Below, piece after piece: positions 37,005 to 45,215 of a DNA stretch of 64,000 nt. The notes under the pieces are model-generated. The model ran no database searches and was not told the DNA's origin. It saw nothing but the letters and a program-made list of their open reading frames with translations. The DNA comes from Pseudomonas mediterranea CFBP 5447 (lineage in GTDB: Bacteria; Pseudomonadota; Gammaproteobacteria; Pseudomonadales; Pseudomonadaceae): the NCBI RefSeq assembly GCF_000774145.1, contig NZ_KN322987.1, positions 1,598,670 through 1,662,669 on the forward strand, in the 5' to 3' direction. The position numbers and the translations under genes are program-made. Each line of letters opens with the position of its first letter. The stretch's first letter is position 1.

Positions 37005-37784
37005 TCAGACAGCGAGTTGGTCGGTAGCCGCCGGCGTTGTGGGAGTCGGGGGAAGCGAGCCCATGTCCCGCTGGGTCTGTTCGTTCCAGGCCTGGACCCG
37101 GTCGTTGAGCTCGGCAATGGCGCGGGGCCCGCTGCCTTGGGCATACATCGGCTCACCGATCACCACCGTGATCACCCCTGGGGTCCGGATCCAGCCAGCC
37201 TTGGGCCAGAATTTGCCGGCATTGTGTGCAATCGGCAGTACAGGCAGATCGGCATTGACCGCCAATGCCGAACCGCTGCGGGAAAACTTGCCAACCGTGC
37301 CATAGGGGACGCGGGTACCTTCTGGAAAAATCAGCACCCAGACGTTGTCCTTGAGCAGTTCGTCGCCCTTCTGTGCCACCTGCTTGAGCGCAGCCTTGGG
37401 GTTGTCGCGATCGATGGCAATCGGCCGCAGCATCGCCATGGCCCAGCCGAAGAACGGCACGAACAGCAGTTCACGCTTGAGCACTTGGCTCAGCGGCTCG
37501 AAATAGGCCGACAGGAAAAAGGTTTCCCAGGTGCTCTGGTGATTGGACTGGATCACGCAGGGCCGGTCCGGCACGTTCTCGGCACCCTTCACTTCATAAC
37601 GAATGCCCAGGAACACTTTGCTCAACCACAGTGCGCAACGGCACCAGTACACGTTGATGAAGCGGTAGCGCGCCTTGAACGGCATGAAGGGCGCGACAAA
37701 AAAACTCAGGGAGCACCACAACAAGGAACTGGTGCCCAACAGCAGGTAAAAGAGAAAAGATCTGATGGCCTGCAATATCGACAT
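37005..37784 (-). CDS. plsC: 1-acyl-sn-glycerol-3-phosphate acyltransferase (PlsC family)
   Basis: 259 residues from the ATG at 37784 (MSILQAIRSFLFYLLL). An ATG 18 codons upstream lacks the conserved start. One N-terminal membrane helix (about 8-32) is followed by the acyltransferase blocks NHQSTWE (His82 to Glu87) and FPEGTR (near residue 150). Block I ends in Glu instead of the more common Asp (HX4E rather than HX4D), a variant also found in some PlsC-like proteins. The gene corresponds in position to PA0005 (lptA) next to gmhB. It acylates lysophosphatidic acid in phospholipid synthesis. Confidence 0.88.
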   Translation of the reverse strand: MSILQAIRSFLFYLLLGTSSLLWCSLSFFVAPFMPFKARYRFINVYWCRCALWLSKVFLGIRYEVKGAENVPDRPCVIQSNHQSTWETFFLSAYFEPLSQVLKRELLFVPFFGWAMAMLRPIAIDRDNPKAALKQVAQKGDELLKDNVWVLIFPEGTRVPYGTVGKFSRSGSALAVNADLPVLPIAHNAGKFWPKAGWIRTPGVITVVIGEPMYAQGSGPRAIAELNDRVQAWNEQTQRDMGSLPPTPTTPAATDQLAV

Positions 37785-37864
37785 AGCGGCATTTACCGTT
37801 GCGGGCAATGCCCGCCTGTTCAAGCGCTTCCCGAACAATCCTTGATCAGGATGTCTTGGGAGCT

Positions 37865-38398
37865 CTAATTGTGGATAAGTTCAGCGGCAATCGCCGCCAG
37901 GTCGTCAAAAATCAAAGTGCCTACCGGTAGGGTCTTGCCCAGAGTCTTTTCGCCTTTCCCGGTCTTTACCAAAACTGGCTGACAATCGACGGCCCTGGCC
38001 GCCTCCAGGTCACCGAGGCTGTCGCCGACGAACCAGACGCCCGCCAGCGGCACAGCATAATGCTCGGCAATGGCCTTCAACATGCCCGGTTTGGGTTTGC
38101 GGCAATCGCACCCTTCATCCGGCCCATGGGGACAATAGACGATCAGCCCGACTTCGCCGCCCTGCTCGGCCACCAGGGCACGCAAGCGCTCATGCATGGC
38201 GTCGAGGACCGCGAGGTCATAGTAACCGCGAGCGATGCCCGACTGGTTGGTGGCAACCGCCACCGTCCAGCCGGCCTTGCTCAACTGCGCGATGGCTTCG
38301 ATCGAGCCGGGGATCGGCAGCCACTCCTCCACCGATTTGATGTAAGCGTCGGAGTCGTGATTGATCACCCCGTCCCGATCGAGAATCAGCAGTTTCAA
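37865..38398 (-). CDS. gmhB: D-glycero-beta-D-manno-heptose 1,7-bisphosphate 7-phosphatase
   Basis: 177 residues of the HAD superfamily. The catalytic DxD is Asp7/Asp9 (LDRDGVIN). Zinc-binding Cys/His residues lie in CPHGPDEGCDCRKPKPGM (about residues 92-109), and the GDSLGDLEAA motif follows. It acts in ADP-heptose synthesis for the LPS inner core. It lies 3 bp after glyS, in the operon glyQ-glyS-gmhB-plsC. A perfect DnaA box is embedded in its last codons (37870-37878). Confidence 0.93.
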   Translation of the reverse strand: MKLLILDRDGVINHDSDAYIKSVEEWLPIPGSIEAIAQLSKAGWTVAVATNQSGIARGYYDLAVLDAMHERLRALVAEQGGEVGLIVYCPHGPDEGCDCRKPKPGMLKAIAEHYAVPLAGVWFVGDSLGDLEAARAVDCQPVLVKTGKGEKTLGKTLPVGTLIFDDLAAIAAELIHN

Positions 38399-38401
38399 GA
38401 C

Positions 38402-40456
38402 TTACCCCAGCAGCGAAATGTCGGCGACGCCGAGGAACAGCCCACGCAGACGCGCCAGCAGTGCATAACGGTTGGCCCGTACGCTGGCGTCTTCGGCATT
38501 GACCATCACCGCTTCGAAGAACGCATCCACCGGTTCGCGCAGTGCTGCCAGGCGTGCCAGGGTTTCGCTGTACTGCCGTGCCGCGGCCATCGGCTGGACG
38601 GCCTGGTCTGCCTGCTGGATCGCCGAATACAGGGAGAACTCATTGGCATTGTCGAAGTACTTGGCTTCGACGGTGGCCGCGATATTGCCTTCGGCCTTGC
38701 TCAGCAGGTTCGACACACGCTTGTTCACCGCCGCCAAGGCTGCCGCTTCCGGCAGTTTGCGGAAGGCCTGGACGGCTTGCACGCGCTGGTCGAAGTCCAG
38801 GGCCGAACCCGGCTTCAGGGCACGCACCGACAAGTAGGTCGCGACATCGACGCCTTCGTCTTCATAACGTGCACGCAGGCGGTCGAAGATGAACTCCAGT
38901 ACTGCATCGGCCAGGCCGGCAGCCTTGACCTTGCTGCCGAACGCGTTGACGGCGAAGGCCACCGCATCGTTCAGGTCCAGGTCCAATTGCTTGTCGATCA
39001 GGATCCGCAACACACCCAGCGCCGCGCGACGCAGGGCATAGGGGTCCTTGCTGCCGGTGGGCAGCATGCCGATACCGAAAATGCCGACCAGGGTGTCGAG
39101 CTTGTCGGCGATCGCCACGGCCGCACCGGTCAGGGTGGTCGGCAGCTCGGCGCCGGCACCACGGGGCATGTACTGCTCGTTCAGCGCCAGGGCGACGTCT
39201 TGCGGCTCACCGTCGTTGAGGGCGTAGTAGTAACCGGCGATGCCTTGCATCTCCGGGAACTCACCGACCATCTCGGTGGACAAGTCGCACTTGGACAGGA
39301 TGCCGGCACGGGCCGCGCGCTGGGCGTCGCCGCCGATGCGTGGGGCGATGAACGCCGCCAGCTTGGAAACGCGCTCGGCCTTGTCATAGACGCTGCCGAG
39401 TTTTTCCTGGAACACCACGTTCTGCAGGCGTTCGTTGAAGCTTTCCAGCGGTTGCTTCTTGTCTTGCTTGAAGAAGAACTCGGCATCGGTCAGGCGCGGG
39501 CGAACGACTTTTTCGTTACCGGCGATGATCTGCTGCGGGTCCTTGCTTTCGATGTTGGCGACCGTGATGAAGCGCGGCAGCAACTTGCCGTCGGCGTCCA
39601 GCAGGCAGAAATACTTCTGGTTGTCCTGCATGGTGGTGATCAGCGCTTCCTGCGGCACTTCAAGGAAACGTTCCTCGAACGAGCACACCAGCGGCACCGG
39701 CCATTCCACCAGTGCGGTCACTTCGTCCAGCAGGCTTGGCGGCACGATGGCGGTGCCTTCCTGGCGGGTGGCCAGCTCTTCGGTGCGCTTGCTGATCAGC
39801 TCGCGACGCTCGTTGGCGTCGGCCAGCACGTAGGCGGCACGCAGGTCGGCCAGGTAGTTGGCCGGCGAGGTGATGCGCACGCTTTCCGGGTGATGGAAGC
39901 GGTGACCGCGGGAATCGCGGCCGGCCTTCTGGGCCAGGATCGTGCAGTCGATGACCTGGTCACCCAGCAGCATCACCAGCCATTGGGTCGGACGCACGAA
40001 CTCTTCCTTGCGCGCGGCCCAGCGCATGCGCTTGGGAATCGGCAAGTCATTGAGGGAGTCTTCGACGATGGTCGGCAGCAGGCTGGCGGTCGGCTTGCCC
40101 TTGATGCTCTGGCTATAGCGCAGCTTCGGGCCGCTCTGGTCGATTTCGCTCAGGTCCACACCGCACTTCTTGGCGAAGCCCAGGGCAGCCTGGGTCGGAT
40201 TGCCGTCGGCGTCGAACGCGGCCTGGCGTGGCGGGCCATCGAGGTTGATGCTGCGGTCCGGCTGCTGGGTCGCCAGGCCGGTGATCAACACGGCCAGGCG
40301 GCGCGGCGCGGCGTAGACGTGCTTGGTTTCGAAGTTCAGGCCGGCGGTTTGCAGGCCTTTTTCGATCCCGGCCAGGAACGCATCGGCCAGGGTATTCAGG
40401 GCTTTGGGTGGCAGTTCTTCGGTGCCCAGTTCAACCAGAAAATCTTGAGCACTCAT
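38402..40456 (-). CDS. glyS: Glycyl-tRNA synthetase beta subunit
   Basis: 684 residues, the usual length. Starts MSAQDFLVELGTEELPPKAL, the family hallmark. An HD-like region near residue 400 and the C-terminal anticodon-binding domain (about 580-680) are expected. It pairs with GlyQ in the alpha2beta2 enzyme that charges tRNA-Gly. It overlaps glyQ by 4 bp. Confidence 0.97.
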   Translation of the reverse strand: MSAQDFLVELGTEELPPKALNTLADAFLAGIEKGLQTAGLNFETKHVYAAPRRLAVLITGLATQQPDRSINLDGPPRQAAFDADGNPTQAALGFAKKCGVDLSEIDQSGPKLRYSQSIKGKPTASLLPTIVEDSLNDLPIPKRMRWAARKEEFVRPTQWLVMLLGDQVIDCTILAQKAGRDSRGHRFHHPESVRITSPANYLADLRAAYVLADANERRELISKRTEELATRQEGTAIVPPSLLDEVTALVEWPVPLVCSFEERFLEVPQEALITTMQDNQKYFCLLDADGKLLPRFITVANIESKDPQQIIAGNEKVVRPRLTDAEFFFKQDKKQPLESFNERLQNVVFQEKLGSVYDKAERVSKLAAFIAPRIGGDAQRAARAGILSKCDLSTEMVGEFPEMQGIAGYYYALNDGEPQDVALALNEQYMPRGAGAELPTTLTGAAVAIADKLDTLVGIFGIGMLPTGSKDPYALRRAALGVLRILIDKQLDLDLNDAVAFAVNAFGSKVKAAGLADAVLEFIFDRLRARYEDEGVDVATYLSVRALKPGSALDFDQRVQAVQAFRKLPEAAALAAVNKRVSNLLSKAEGNIAATVEAKYFDNANEFSLYSAIQQADQAVQPMAAARQYSETLARLAALREPVDAFFEAVMVNAEDASVRANRYALLARLRGLFLGVADISLLG

Positions 40457-41406
40457 TGTGCAGCCTCCAGCTTAGCCAACACTTCATCACGCAGGTCCGG
40501 GGTCGCCATCGGGAAGCCCAGCTTGGCACGGGCCATCAGGTAGGCTTGCGCGACGGAACGCGCCAGGGTGCGCACACGCAGGATGTATTGCTGGCGCGCG
40601 GTCACGGAAATCGCCCGGCGTGCGTCCAGCAGGTTGAAGGTATGGGACGCCTTCAACACCATTTCATAGCTCGGCAACGGCAGCGGCTGGTCCAGCTCGA
40701 TCAGGCGCTTGGCTTCGCTTTCATAGAAATCGAACAGTTCGAACAGCTTGTCGACGTTGGCGTGTTCGAAGTTGTAGGTCGACTGTTCCACTTCGTTCTG
40801 GTGGAACACGTCGCCGTAAGTCACCTTGCCGAACGGGCCGTCGGCCCATACCAGGTCGTAGACCGAATCCACGCCTTGCAGGTACATGGCCAGGCGTTCC
40901 AGGCCGTAGGTGATCTCGCCGGTGACCGGGTAGCACTCGATGCCGCCGGCCTGTTGGAAGTAGGTGAACTGCGACACTTCCATGCCATTGAGCCAGACTT
41001 CCCAGCCCAGGCCCCAGGCGCCCAGGGTCGGCGACTCCCAGTTGTCCTCGACGAAACGGATGTCATGCACCAGCGGGTCGAGACCCACGTGCTTGAGGGA
41101 GCCCAGGTACAGTTCCTGGAAGTTCTCCGGGTTCGGCTTCAGGACCACCTGGAACTGGTAGTAGTGCTGCAGACGGTTCGGGTTTTCGCCGTAGCGGCCG
41201 TCAGTCGGGCGGCGGCTGGGCTGCACATAGGCGGCGTTCCAGGTTTCCGGGCCGATGGCACGCAGAAACGTGGCAGTGTGGAAAGTGCCGGCGCCTACTT
41301 CCATATCGTAGGGCTGAAGTACCACGCAACCTTGCTCGGCCCAGTATTGCTGGAGGGCGAGGATCAAGTCTTGGAAGGTACGCACGGCTGGCGTAGGCTG
41401 GCTCAC
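40453..41406 (-). CDS. glyQ: Glycyl-tRNA synthetase alpha subunit
   Basis: 317 residues from a GTG at 41406 (MSQPTPAVRTFQDLILALQQYWAEQGC, quoted as residues 1-27 by position only). The frame is open further upstream but only antisense to tag. Class II synthetase blocks are visible (PYDMEVGAGTFH; YVQPSRRPTDGRYGENPNR near residues 60-80). The divergent tag gene starts 82 bp away. Confidence 0.97.
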   Translation of the reverse strand: MSQPTPAVRTFQDLILALQQYWAEQGCVVLQPYDMEVGAGTFHTATFLRAIGPETWNAAYVQPSRRPTDGRYGENPNRLQHYYQFQVVLKPNPENFQELYLGSLKHVGLDPLVHDIRFVEDNWESPTLGAWGLGWEVWLNGMEVSQFTYFQQAGGIECYPVTGEITYGLERLAMYLQGVDSVYDLVWADGPFGKVTYGDVFHQNEVEQSTYNFEHANVDKLFELFDFYESEAKRLIELDQPLPLPSYEMVLKASHTFNLLDARRAISVTARQQYILRVRTLARSVAQAYLMARAKLGFPMATPDLRDEVLAKLEAAQ

Positions 41407-41487
41407 GAAATTCACCTGTTTCTTGGGCTGCGATTTAAAGAGCGGGAGTATACCCGATTCGTTCGTGCGCACGCCCCCTGGAGCCTT

Positions 41488-42045
41488 ATGCCACGCTGCT
41501 TTTGGTGTTCCGAAGATCCGTTGTACATGGCCTATCACGATCAGGAGTGGGGGACGCCGCTGCGCGATGCGCAGGGTTTGTTCGAGTTGCTTTTGCTCGA
41601 AGGGTTCCAGGCCGGGCTGTCCTGGATCACCGTGTTGCGCAAACGCGCGCATTACCGCGAGGTGCTGTACAACTTCGACGTACAGCGGGTGGCGCAGATG
41701 AGCGATGCCGAAATCGAGGACCTGATGCAGGACCCCGGCATCATCCGCAACCGTCTCAAGCTCAAGGCCGCGCGCCGCAACGCCCAGGCCTGGCTGGCGC
41801 TGGAAGACCCGGTGGCGTTCCTCTGGTCGTTCGTCGGCGACAGCCCCATCATCAATCATTTCAGGGACCGCACCGAAGTGCCGGCCATCACCCCCGAAGC
41901 CGTGCAGATGAGCAAGGGTCTGAAAAAGGCCGGCTTCACCTTCGTCGGGCCGACCATTTGCTACGCCTTCATGCAGGCCTCGGGCATGGTGATGGACCAC
42001 ACCCAGGACTGCGACCGCTACGCCGAGCTGGCAAACGGCGGTTAG
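41488..42045 (+). CDS. tag: DNA-3-methyladenine glycosylase I
   Basis: 185 residues from the ATG at 41488 (MPRCFWCSEDPLYMAYHDQEWG). Removes 3-methyladenine from alkylated DNA. The zinc ligands of E. coli Tag are kept: Cys4, His17, and the C-terminal His/Cys pair in HTQDC. The catalytic Glu lies in LLEGFQAGLSWITVL (near residue 39). A long open frame upstream is antisense to glyQ and is not coding. Confidence 0.95.
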   Translation: MPRCFWCSEDPLYMAYHDQEWGTPLRDAQGLFELLLLEGFQAGLSWITVLRKRAHYREVLYNFDVQRVAQMSDAEIEDLMQDPGIIRNRLKLKAARRNAQAWLALEDPVAFLWSFVGDSPIINHFRDRTEVPAITPEAVQMSKGLKKAGFTFVGPTICYAFMQASGMVMDHTQDCDRYAELANGG

Positions 42046-42088
42046 AATAGCCGGCTCGCAACACGGCCCATGAATTCAGGAGTGACCT

Positions 42089-42976
42089 GTGGATAAGTTG
42101 AAAGGCGCCTTGCTGGTCGGCGCTCTGCGGTTGTTTGCGCTGCTGCCTTGGCGGGCCGTGCAAGCGGTGGGGTCGGCCATCGGCTGGCTCATGTGGAAAC
42201 TGCCCAATCGCTCCCGCGACGTGGTGCGGATCAACCTCGCCAAGTGCTTTCCCGAGATGGACCCGGCCGAGCGCGAGCGACTGGTGGGCCAGAGCCTCAA
42301 GGACATCGGCAAATCCCTGACCGAAAGCGCCTGCGCCTGGATCTGGCCGGCCCAGCGCTCCATCGAACTGGTGCGTGAAGTCGAGGGCCTGGAAATATTG
42401 AAAGAAGCCCTGGCGTCCGGCAAGGGCGTGGTGGGCATCACCAGCCACCTGGGCAACTGGGAAGTGCTCAACCACTTTTATTGCAGCCAGTGCAAACCGA
42501 TCATTTTCTACCGTCCGCCCAAGCTCAAGGCGGTGGATGAACTGCTGCAAAAGCAGCGGGTGCAACTGGGCAACAAAGTCGCGGCGTCCACCAAGGAAGG
42601 CATCCTCAGCGTCATCAAGGAAGTGCGCAAGGGCGGCCAAGTCGGCATCCCCGCGGACCCGGAACCGGCCGAATCCGCCGGCATCTTCGTGCCCTTCTTC
42701 GCCACCCAGGCCCTGACCAGCAAGTTCGTACCGAACATGCTCGCCGGCGGCAAGGCCGTCGGCGTCTTCCTCCACGCCCTGCGCCTGCCGGACGGCTCCG
42801 GCTACAAAGTCATCCTCGAAGCCGCCCCCGAGGCCATGTACAGCACCGACACCGCAACCGCCTGCGCCGCCATGAGCCAGGTAGTGGAGCGTTACGTACG
42901 GGCGTACCCGAGCCAATACATGTGGAGCATGAAACGCTTCAAGAAACGCCCGCCGGGCGAGGCGCGGTGGTACTGA
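42089..42976 (+). CDS. lpxL: Lipid A biosynthesis lauroyl-type acyltransferase (LpxL/HtrB family)
   Basis: 295 residues with a GTG start at 42089, preceded by AGGAG 6 bp upstream. An N-terminal membrane helix (about 5-38) precedes the HX4E catalytic motif HLGNWE (His120, Glu125). It corresponds to PA0011 in position after tag. It adds a secondary acyl chain to lipid A. The start codon is part of a perfect DnaA box (TGTGGATAA, 42088-42096). Exact acyl specificity cannot be told. Confidence 0.9.
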   Translation: MDKLKGALLVGALRLFALLPWRAVQAVGSAIGWLMWKLPNRSRDVVRINLAKCFPEMDPAERERLVGQSLKDIGKSLTESACAWIWPAQRSIELVREVEGLEILKEALASGKGVVGITSHLGNWEVLNHFYCSQCKPIIFYRPPKLKAVDELLQKQRVQLGNKVAASTKEGILSVIKEVRKGGQVGIPADPEPAESAGIFVPFFATQALTSKFVPNMLAGGKAVGVFLHALRLPDGSGYKVILEAAPEAMYSTDTATACAAMSQVVERYVRAYPSQYMWSMKRFKKRPPGEARWY

Positions 42977-43090
42977 AGGCCCGCCACTTCATAAGATCGG
43001 CCCCACCGGGATTTATGGTGAATGCAGAGTCTGCGAACACCCAAGAACCCCTGTGGGATGGTTGCACTGTCTGTGAACAGCCCGAAAAAA

Positions 43091-43116
43091 CTGTGGGAGC
43101 GAGCCTGCTCGCGATA
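43091..43116. repeat. Single REP element
   Basis: One CTGTGGGAGCGAGCCTGCTCG-type palindrome (quoted in part) stands alone after lpxL. A second repeat type (GTGGCGAGGGGATTCATCCC, with GGGCTGC/GCAGCCC) follows at about 43158-43200. Together with the leader below they fill the 651-bp gap 42977-43627. Confidence 0.75.
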
Positions 43117-43321
43117 GCGCCTTCACAGCCGCCGCTGAATTAACTGACTCCACCTTCCTGTGGCGAGGGGATTCATCCCCGCTGGGCTGCGAAGCAGCCC
43201 CAACTTCCTACAGACGATCCGCACCAGCGCTGCTTTCCAACCAAGCAGAGGCAGCCCCTAGCCCGTGAATTCCAGGCCTTCCCGTCGCCTGTTTATTCCC
43301 CGACCGCCACCCTTCTCCCAA

Positions 43322-43462
43322 CCCACACATCCTTGCGCCGTTGCCTACAACTACGCCAGAATCCGCCCGCTTGTGCGTCCTGCCCCCGGGTTCTATCGTC
43401 TTCCTGCCACTGCTCATCAGTGGTCGGGTTTAGTAGCCCGTGGTTTCCCGCAAGATGCATGA
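43322..43462 (+). other. Leader ORF 1 of the DUF6124 gene (3' part), homologous to the 45.2-kb leader
   Basis: This is an open frame reading ...YNYARIRPLVRPAPGFYRLP and ending DA at the TGA 43460-43462. A GTG at 43265 could start it, but no ribosome site is clear. Bases 43322-43420 align without gaps to 45219-45317 (78 of 99 identical by eye). Of 33 codons, 14 are identical, 5 synonymous and 14 change the residue, so protein-level selection is not proven. The hairpin CGGG-TTTAGTAG-CCCG (43425-43440) lies near its end. Confidence 0.4.
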
Positions 43463-43500
43463 GCTCCATTCAGGCAGGTATTTCCCATCCCTGTTCTTGA
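43459..43500 (+). CDS. Tiny leader ORF 2 (13 codons), chained by ATGA
   Basis: It reads MSSIQAGISHPCS. Its ATG overlaps the stop of leader ORF 1 (ATGA at 43459-43462), and its TGA overlaps the ATG of leader ORF 3 (TGATG at 43498-43502). Coupled translation is suggested only by this layout. Confidence 0.35.
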   Translation: MSSIQAGISHPCS

Positions 43501-43589
43501 TGGTGGCTGTGCGCAGGGCGCTTCGGCGCGCCGGCAATGCTGGAATCCCCGGTCTACTAACCTGCGTACAGCCGCCACCCTTCTTTTAG
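43500..43589 (+). CDS. Tiny leader ORF 3 (29 codons) spanning the structured RNA
   Basis: It reads MVAVRRALRRAGNAGIPGLL and ends at a TAG at 43587-43589, 38 bp before the DUF6124 start. The whole C4-like fold lies inside this frame, so translation of the ORF and folding of the RNA would exclude each other. It may be only the coding shadow of the RNA structure. Confidence 0.3.
   Translation: MVAVRRALRRAGNAGIPGLLTCVQPPPFF
43502..43579 (+). ncRNA. C4-antisense-like structured RNA upstream of the DUF6124 gene
   Basis: A 16-bp outer stem (43502-43517 with 43561-43579, one 3-nt bulge at 43572-43574) encloses two hairpins. One is GCGC-UUCG-GCGC (43518-43529), a stable C(UUCG)G tetraloop. The other is CCGGC-AAU-GCUGG (43531-43543). 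The rest, AAUCCCCGGUCUACUAA, is unpaired. Its CUACUAA (43554-43560) is complementary to UUAGUAG at 43430-43436 (in a hairpin loop) and at 43586-43592 (before the DUF6124 ribosome site). The size, outer stem and complementary unpaired loop recall phage C4 antisense RNAs; the family match is from memory and untested. Confidence 0.55.
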
Positions 43590-43627
43590 TAGGGAAGAGG
43601 TCGCGGCCTCACTGAGGATTCCAGCTT

Positions 43628-43984
43628 ATGTTCAAAGTAACTCCAAACCCTCCGGAAACGGAGCAAGCCCCCCCGCGCACAAAATCCGGGACCAAAAAGC
43701 TCGATGAAGCTGCAGAGCGCGCCTTGGATTTCTATCTCTCTCCCAGAGCAACAAAACCCGACGATCCCCAACCGGGCCAGATATTCACAATCGTAAAAGA
43801 CATCGACAACGAATCCCTGCTCGCCAACCTCACCGAAACCCTGGCCTCGGCTGACGCCATGGTCAACGACCTCGCCTTCGAACTGGAAGGTTCGCGCCGT
43901 CATGTGGCGCTCGGTATTCAGCAACTGATCGAGCTGGGTTCGTTGCTGGCAAATCGGGTGCTGGATAACGTTGAGACGCGATAG
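43628..43984 (+). CDS. DUF6124-family small protein
   Basis: 118 residues starting MFKVTPNPPETEQ, with GAGGA 9 bp before the ATG. The family is common and often multicopy in fluorescent pseudomonads, usually with the KLDEAAERALDFYL block seen here at about residues 24-37. The second half is helical and hydrophobic-patterned (LLANLTETLASADAMVNDLAFEL; IQQLIELGSLLANRVLDNV). There is no signal peptide or catalytic motif and the function is unknown. The long structured leader and a degenerate paralogue at 47.35 kb are its notable context. Confidence 0.8.
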   Translation: MFKVTPNPPETEQAPPRTKSGTKKLDEAAERALDFYLSPRATKPDDPQPGQIFTIVKDIDNESLLANLTETLASADAMVNDLAFELEGSRRHVALGIQQLIELGSLLANRVLDNVETR

Positions 43985-44011
43985 CAGGTAAACATTCGCT
44001 CAATCAATAAA

Positions 44012-44040
44012 GCAAACCCGACACCGCATGTCGGGTTTGC
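44012..44040 (+). terminator. Terminator of the DUF6124 gene
   Basis: The 12-bp stem GCAAACCCGACA / TGTCGGGTTTGC has a 5-nt loop, 28 bp after the stop. The T-run is short. Confidence 0.75.
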
Positions 44041-44150
44041 ATCACTTTGCTGGATTGTCGCTATCTTCAATCGTTGTACGAAGAATTCGTAAATACCGCC
44101 TCGCCAACATCGCACAGCCCTCTGGTCCATTAACTCAAGGAGTCCTTCCC

Positions 44151-44939
44151 ATGAAAATCGACTTCACCGGCCGTCACGTCTTGGTCACCGGTTCCACCAG
44201 CGGCATCGGATTTGCCACAGCCAAAGGCTTCCTCGAAGCCGGCGCCCACGTGGTCATCAACGGTCGCAGCGAGAGCGGCGTGCAGGACGCATTGCAGCGC
44301 TTGGGCGACCTTGCTTCCAAAGCCGAAGGCTTTGTGGGCGACCTCAGCAACGCCTCAGGCTGCCAGGCCTTGGTCGCCAGGTACCCGCGCTTCGATGTGG
44401 TCATCAACAACCTGGGCATCTTCAAGCTGGAGGATTTCTTCGACACGCCGGACAGCGAATGGCAACGCTTCTTCGAAACCAACGTGATGTCCGGCGTGCG
44501 TGTGTCCAGGGCTTATGCGCAGGGTATGGTCGAACGTGGTTGGGGGCGGATTGTGTTTGTCTCGTCGGAGTCCGGCGTGAATATTCCTGCTGACATGATT
44601 CATTACGGTTTCACCAAGACCGCCCAACTCTCAATTGCCCGCGGCCTGGCCAAGCGTCTCGCTGGCACGGGCGTTACAGTGAACTCGGTGCTGCCTGGGC
44701 CGACGCTATCCGAAGGTGTCGCCCAGATGCTTCAGGCGGACGTCGAGCGCACAGGGGAAAGCCTGGAAAAGGTGGCGGCGGATTTCGTCAATGAGCACCG
44801 CAGTACCTCGATCATCCAGCGCGCGGCGCGGGTCGAGGAAGTCGCCAACATGATCATCTATGCCAGCTCGGAACAGGCCTCGGCGACCACGGGTGCGGCG
44901 CTGCGGGTCGATGGGGGGGTGGTGGACAGCATCGTTTAG
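44151..44939 (+). CDS. Short-chain dehydrogenase/reductase
   Basis: 262 residues from the ATG at 44151, preceded by AAGGAG. It is a classical SDR: cofactor motif TGSTSGIG (residues 13-20), NNLG in place of NNAG (86-89), and catalytic Ser139, Tyr152 and Lys156 (HYGFTK). Arg39 after the second beta strand (INGRS) favours NADP(H). The C-terminus ends ALRVDGGVVDSIV. Substrate unknown. It is monocistronic, with no linked catabolic genes. Confidence 0.9.
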   Translation: MKIDFTGRHVLVTGSTSGIGFATAKGFLEAGAHVVINGRSESGVQDALQRLGDLASKAEGFVGDLSNASGCQALVARYPRFDVVINNLGIFKLEDFFDTPDSEWQRFFETNVMSGVRVSRAYAQGMVERGWGRIVFVSSESGVNIPADMIHYGFTKTAQLSIARGLAKRLAGTGVTVNSVLPGPTLSEGVAQMLQADVERTGESLEKVAADFVNEHRSTSIIQRAARVEEVANMIIYASSEQASATTGAALRVDGGVVDSIV

Positions 44940-45006
44940 CAGGGCGCGTAGTGAAAACATAGACAAGTGTCGTCACCAGGGGGCAACGACATTCTGATAC
45001 TACAAA

Positions 45007-45036
45007 AACGGGGCTGCATTAATATGCGGCCCCGCT
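45007..45036. terminator. GC-rich hairpin after the SDR gene
   Basis: The stem CGGGGCTGCAT / ATGCGGCCCCG is near-perfect. AAAAA lies before it on the plus strand, so the U-run is on the minus-strand side and the terminator polarity is opposite to the SDR gene. A GTGGCGA/GGGAGCAAGCTCCC repeat follows (about 45050-45176). Confidence 0.45.
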
Positions 45037-45215
45037 TGGTTTGACTCATGTGGCGAAGGTGCCTGTTCCCACTGAATTTGACGCTGCCCTGAAGTTGCCG
45101 CATTCATCCGGTTGAACCGCATCATCCGGGTTACGACGGCTGCGTCGCCGAGCGGGAGCAAGCTCCCTCGCCACGGATCTTATGCGCCTTCAGGACTTTG
45201 GCTCAACTTCTGACC

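Noticed and set aside
40408..42045. A 545-residue reading upstream of tag
   Set aside because: The upstream part is antisense to glyQ. Tag homology starts exactly at MPRCFWC at 41488.
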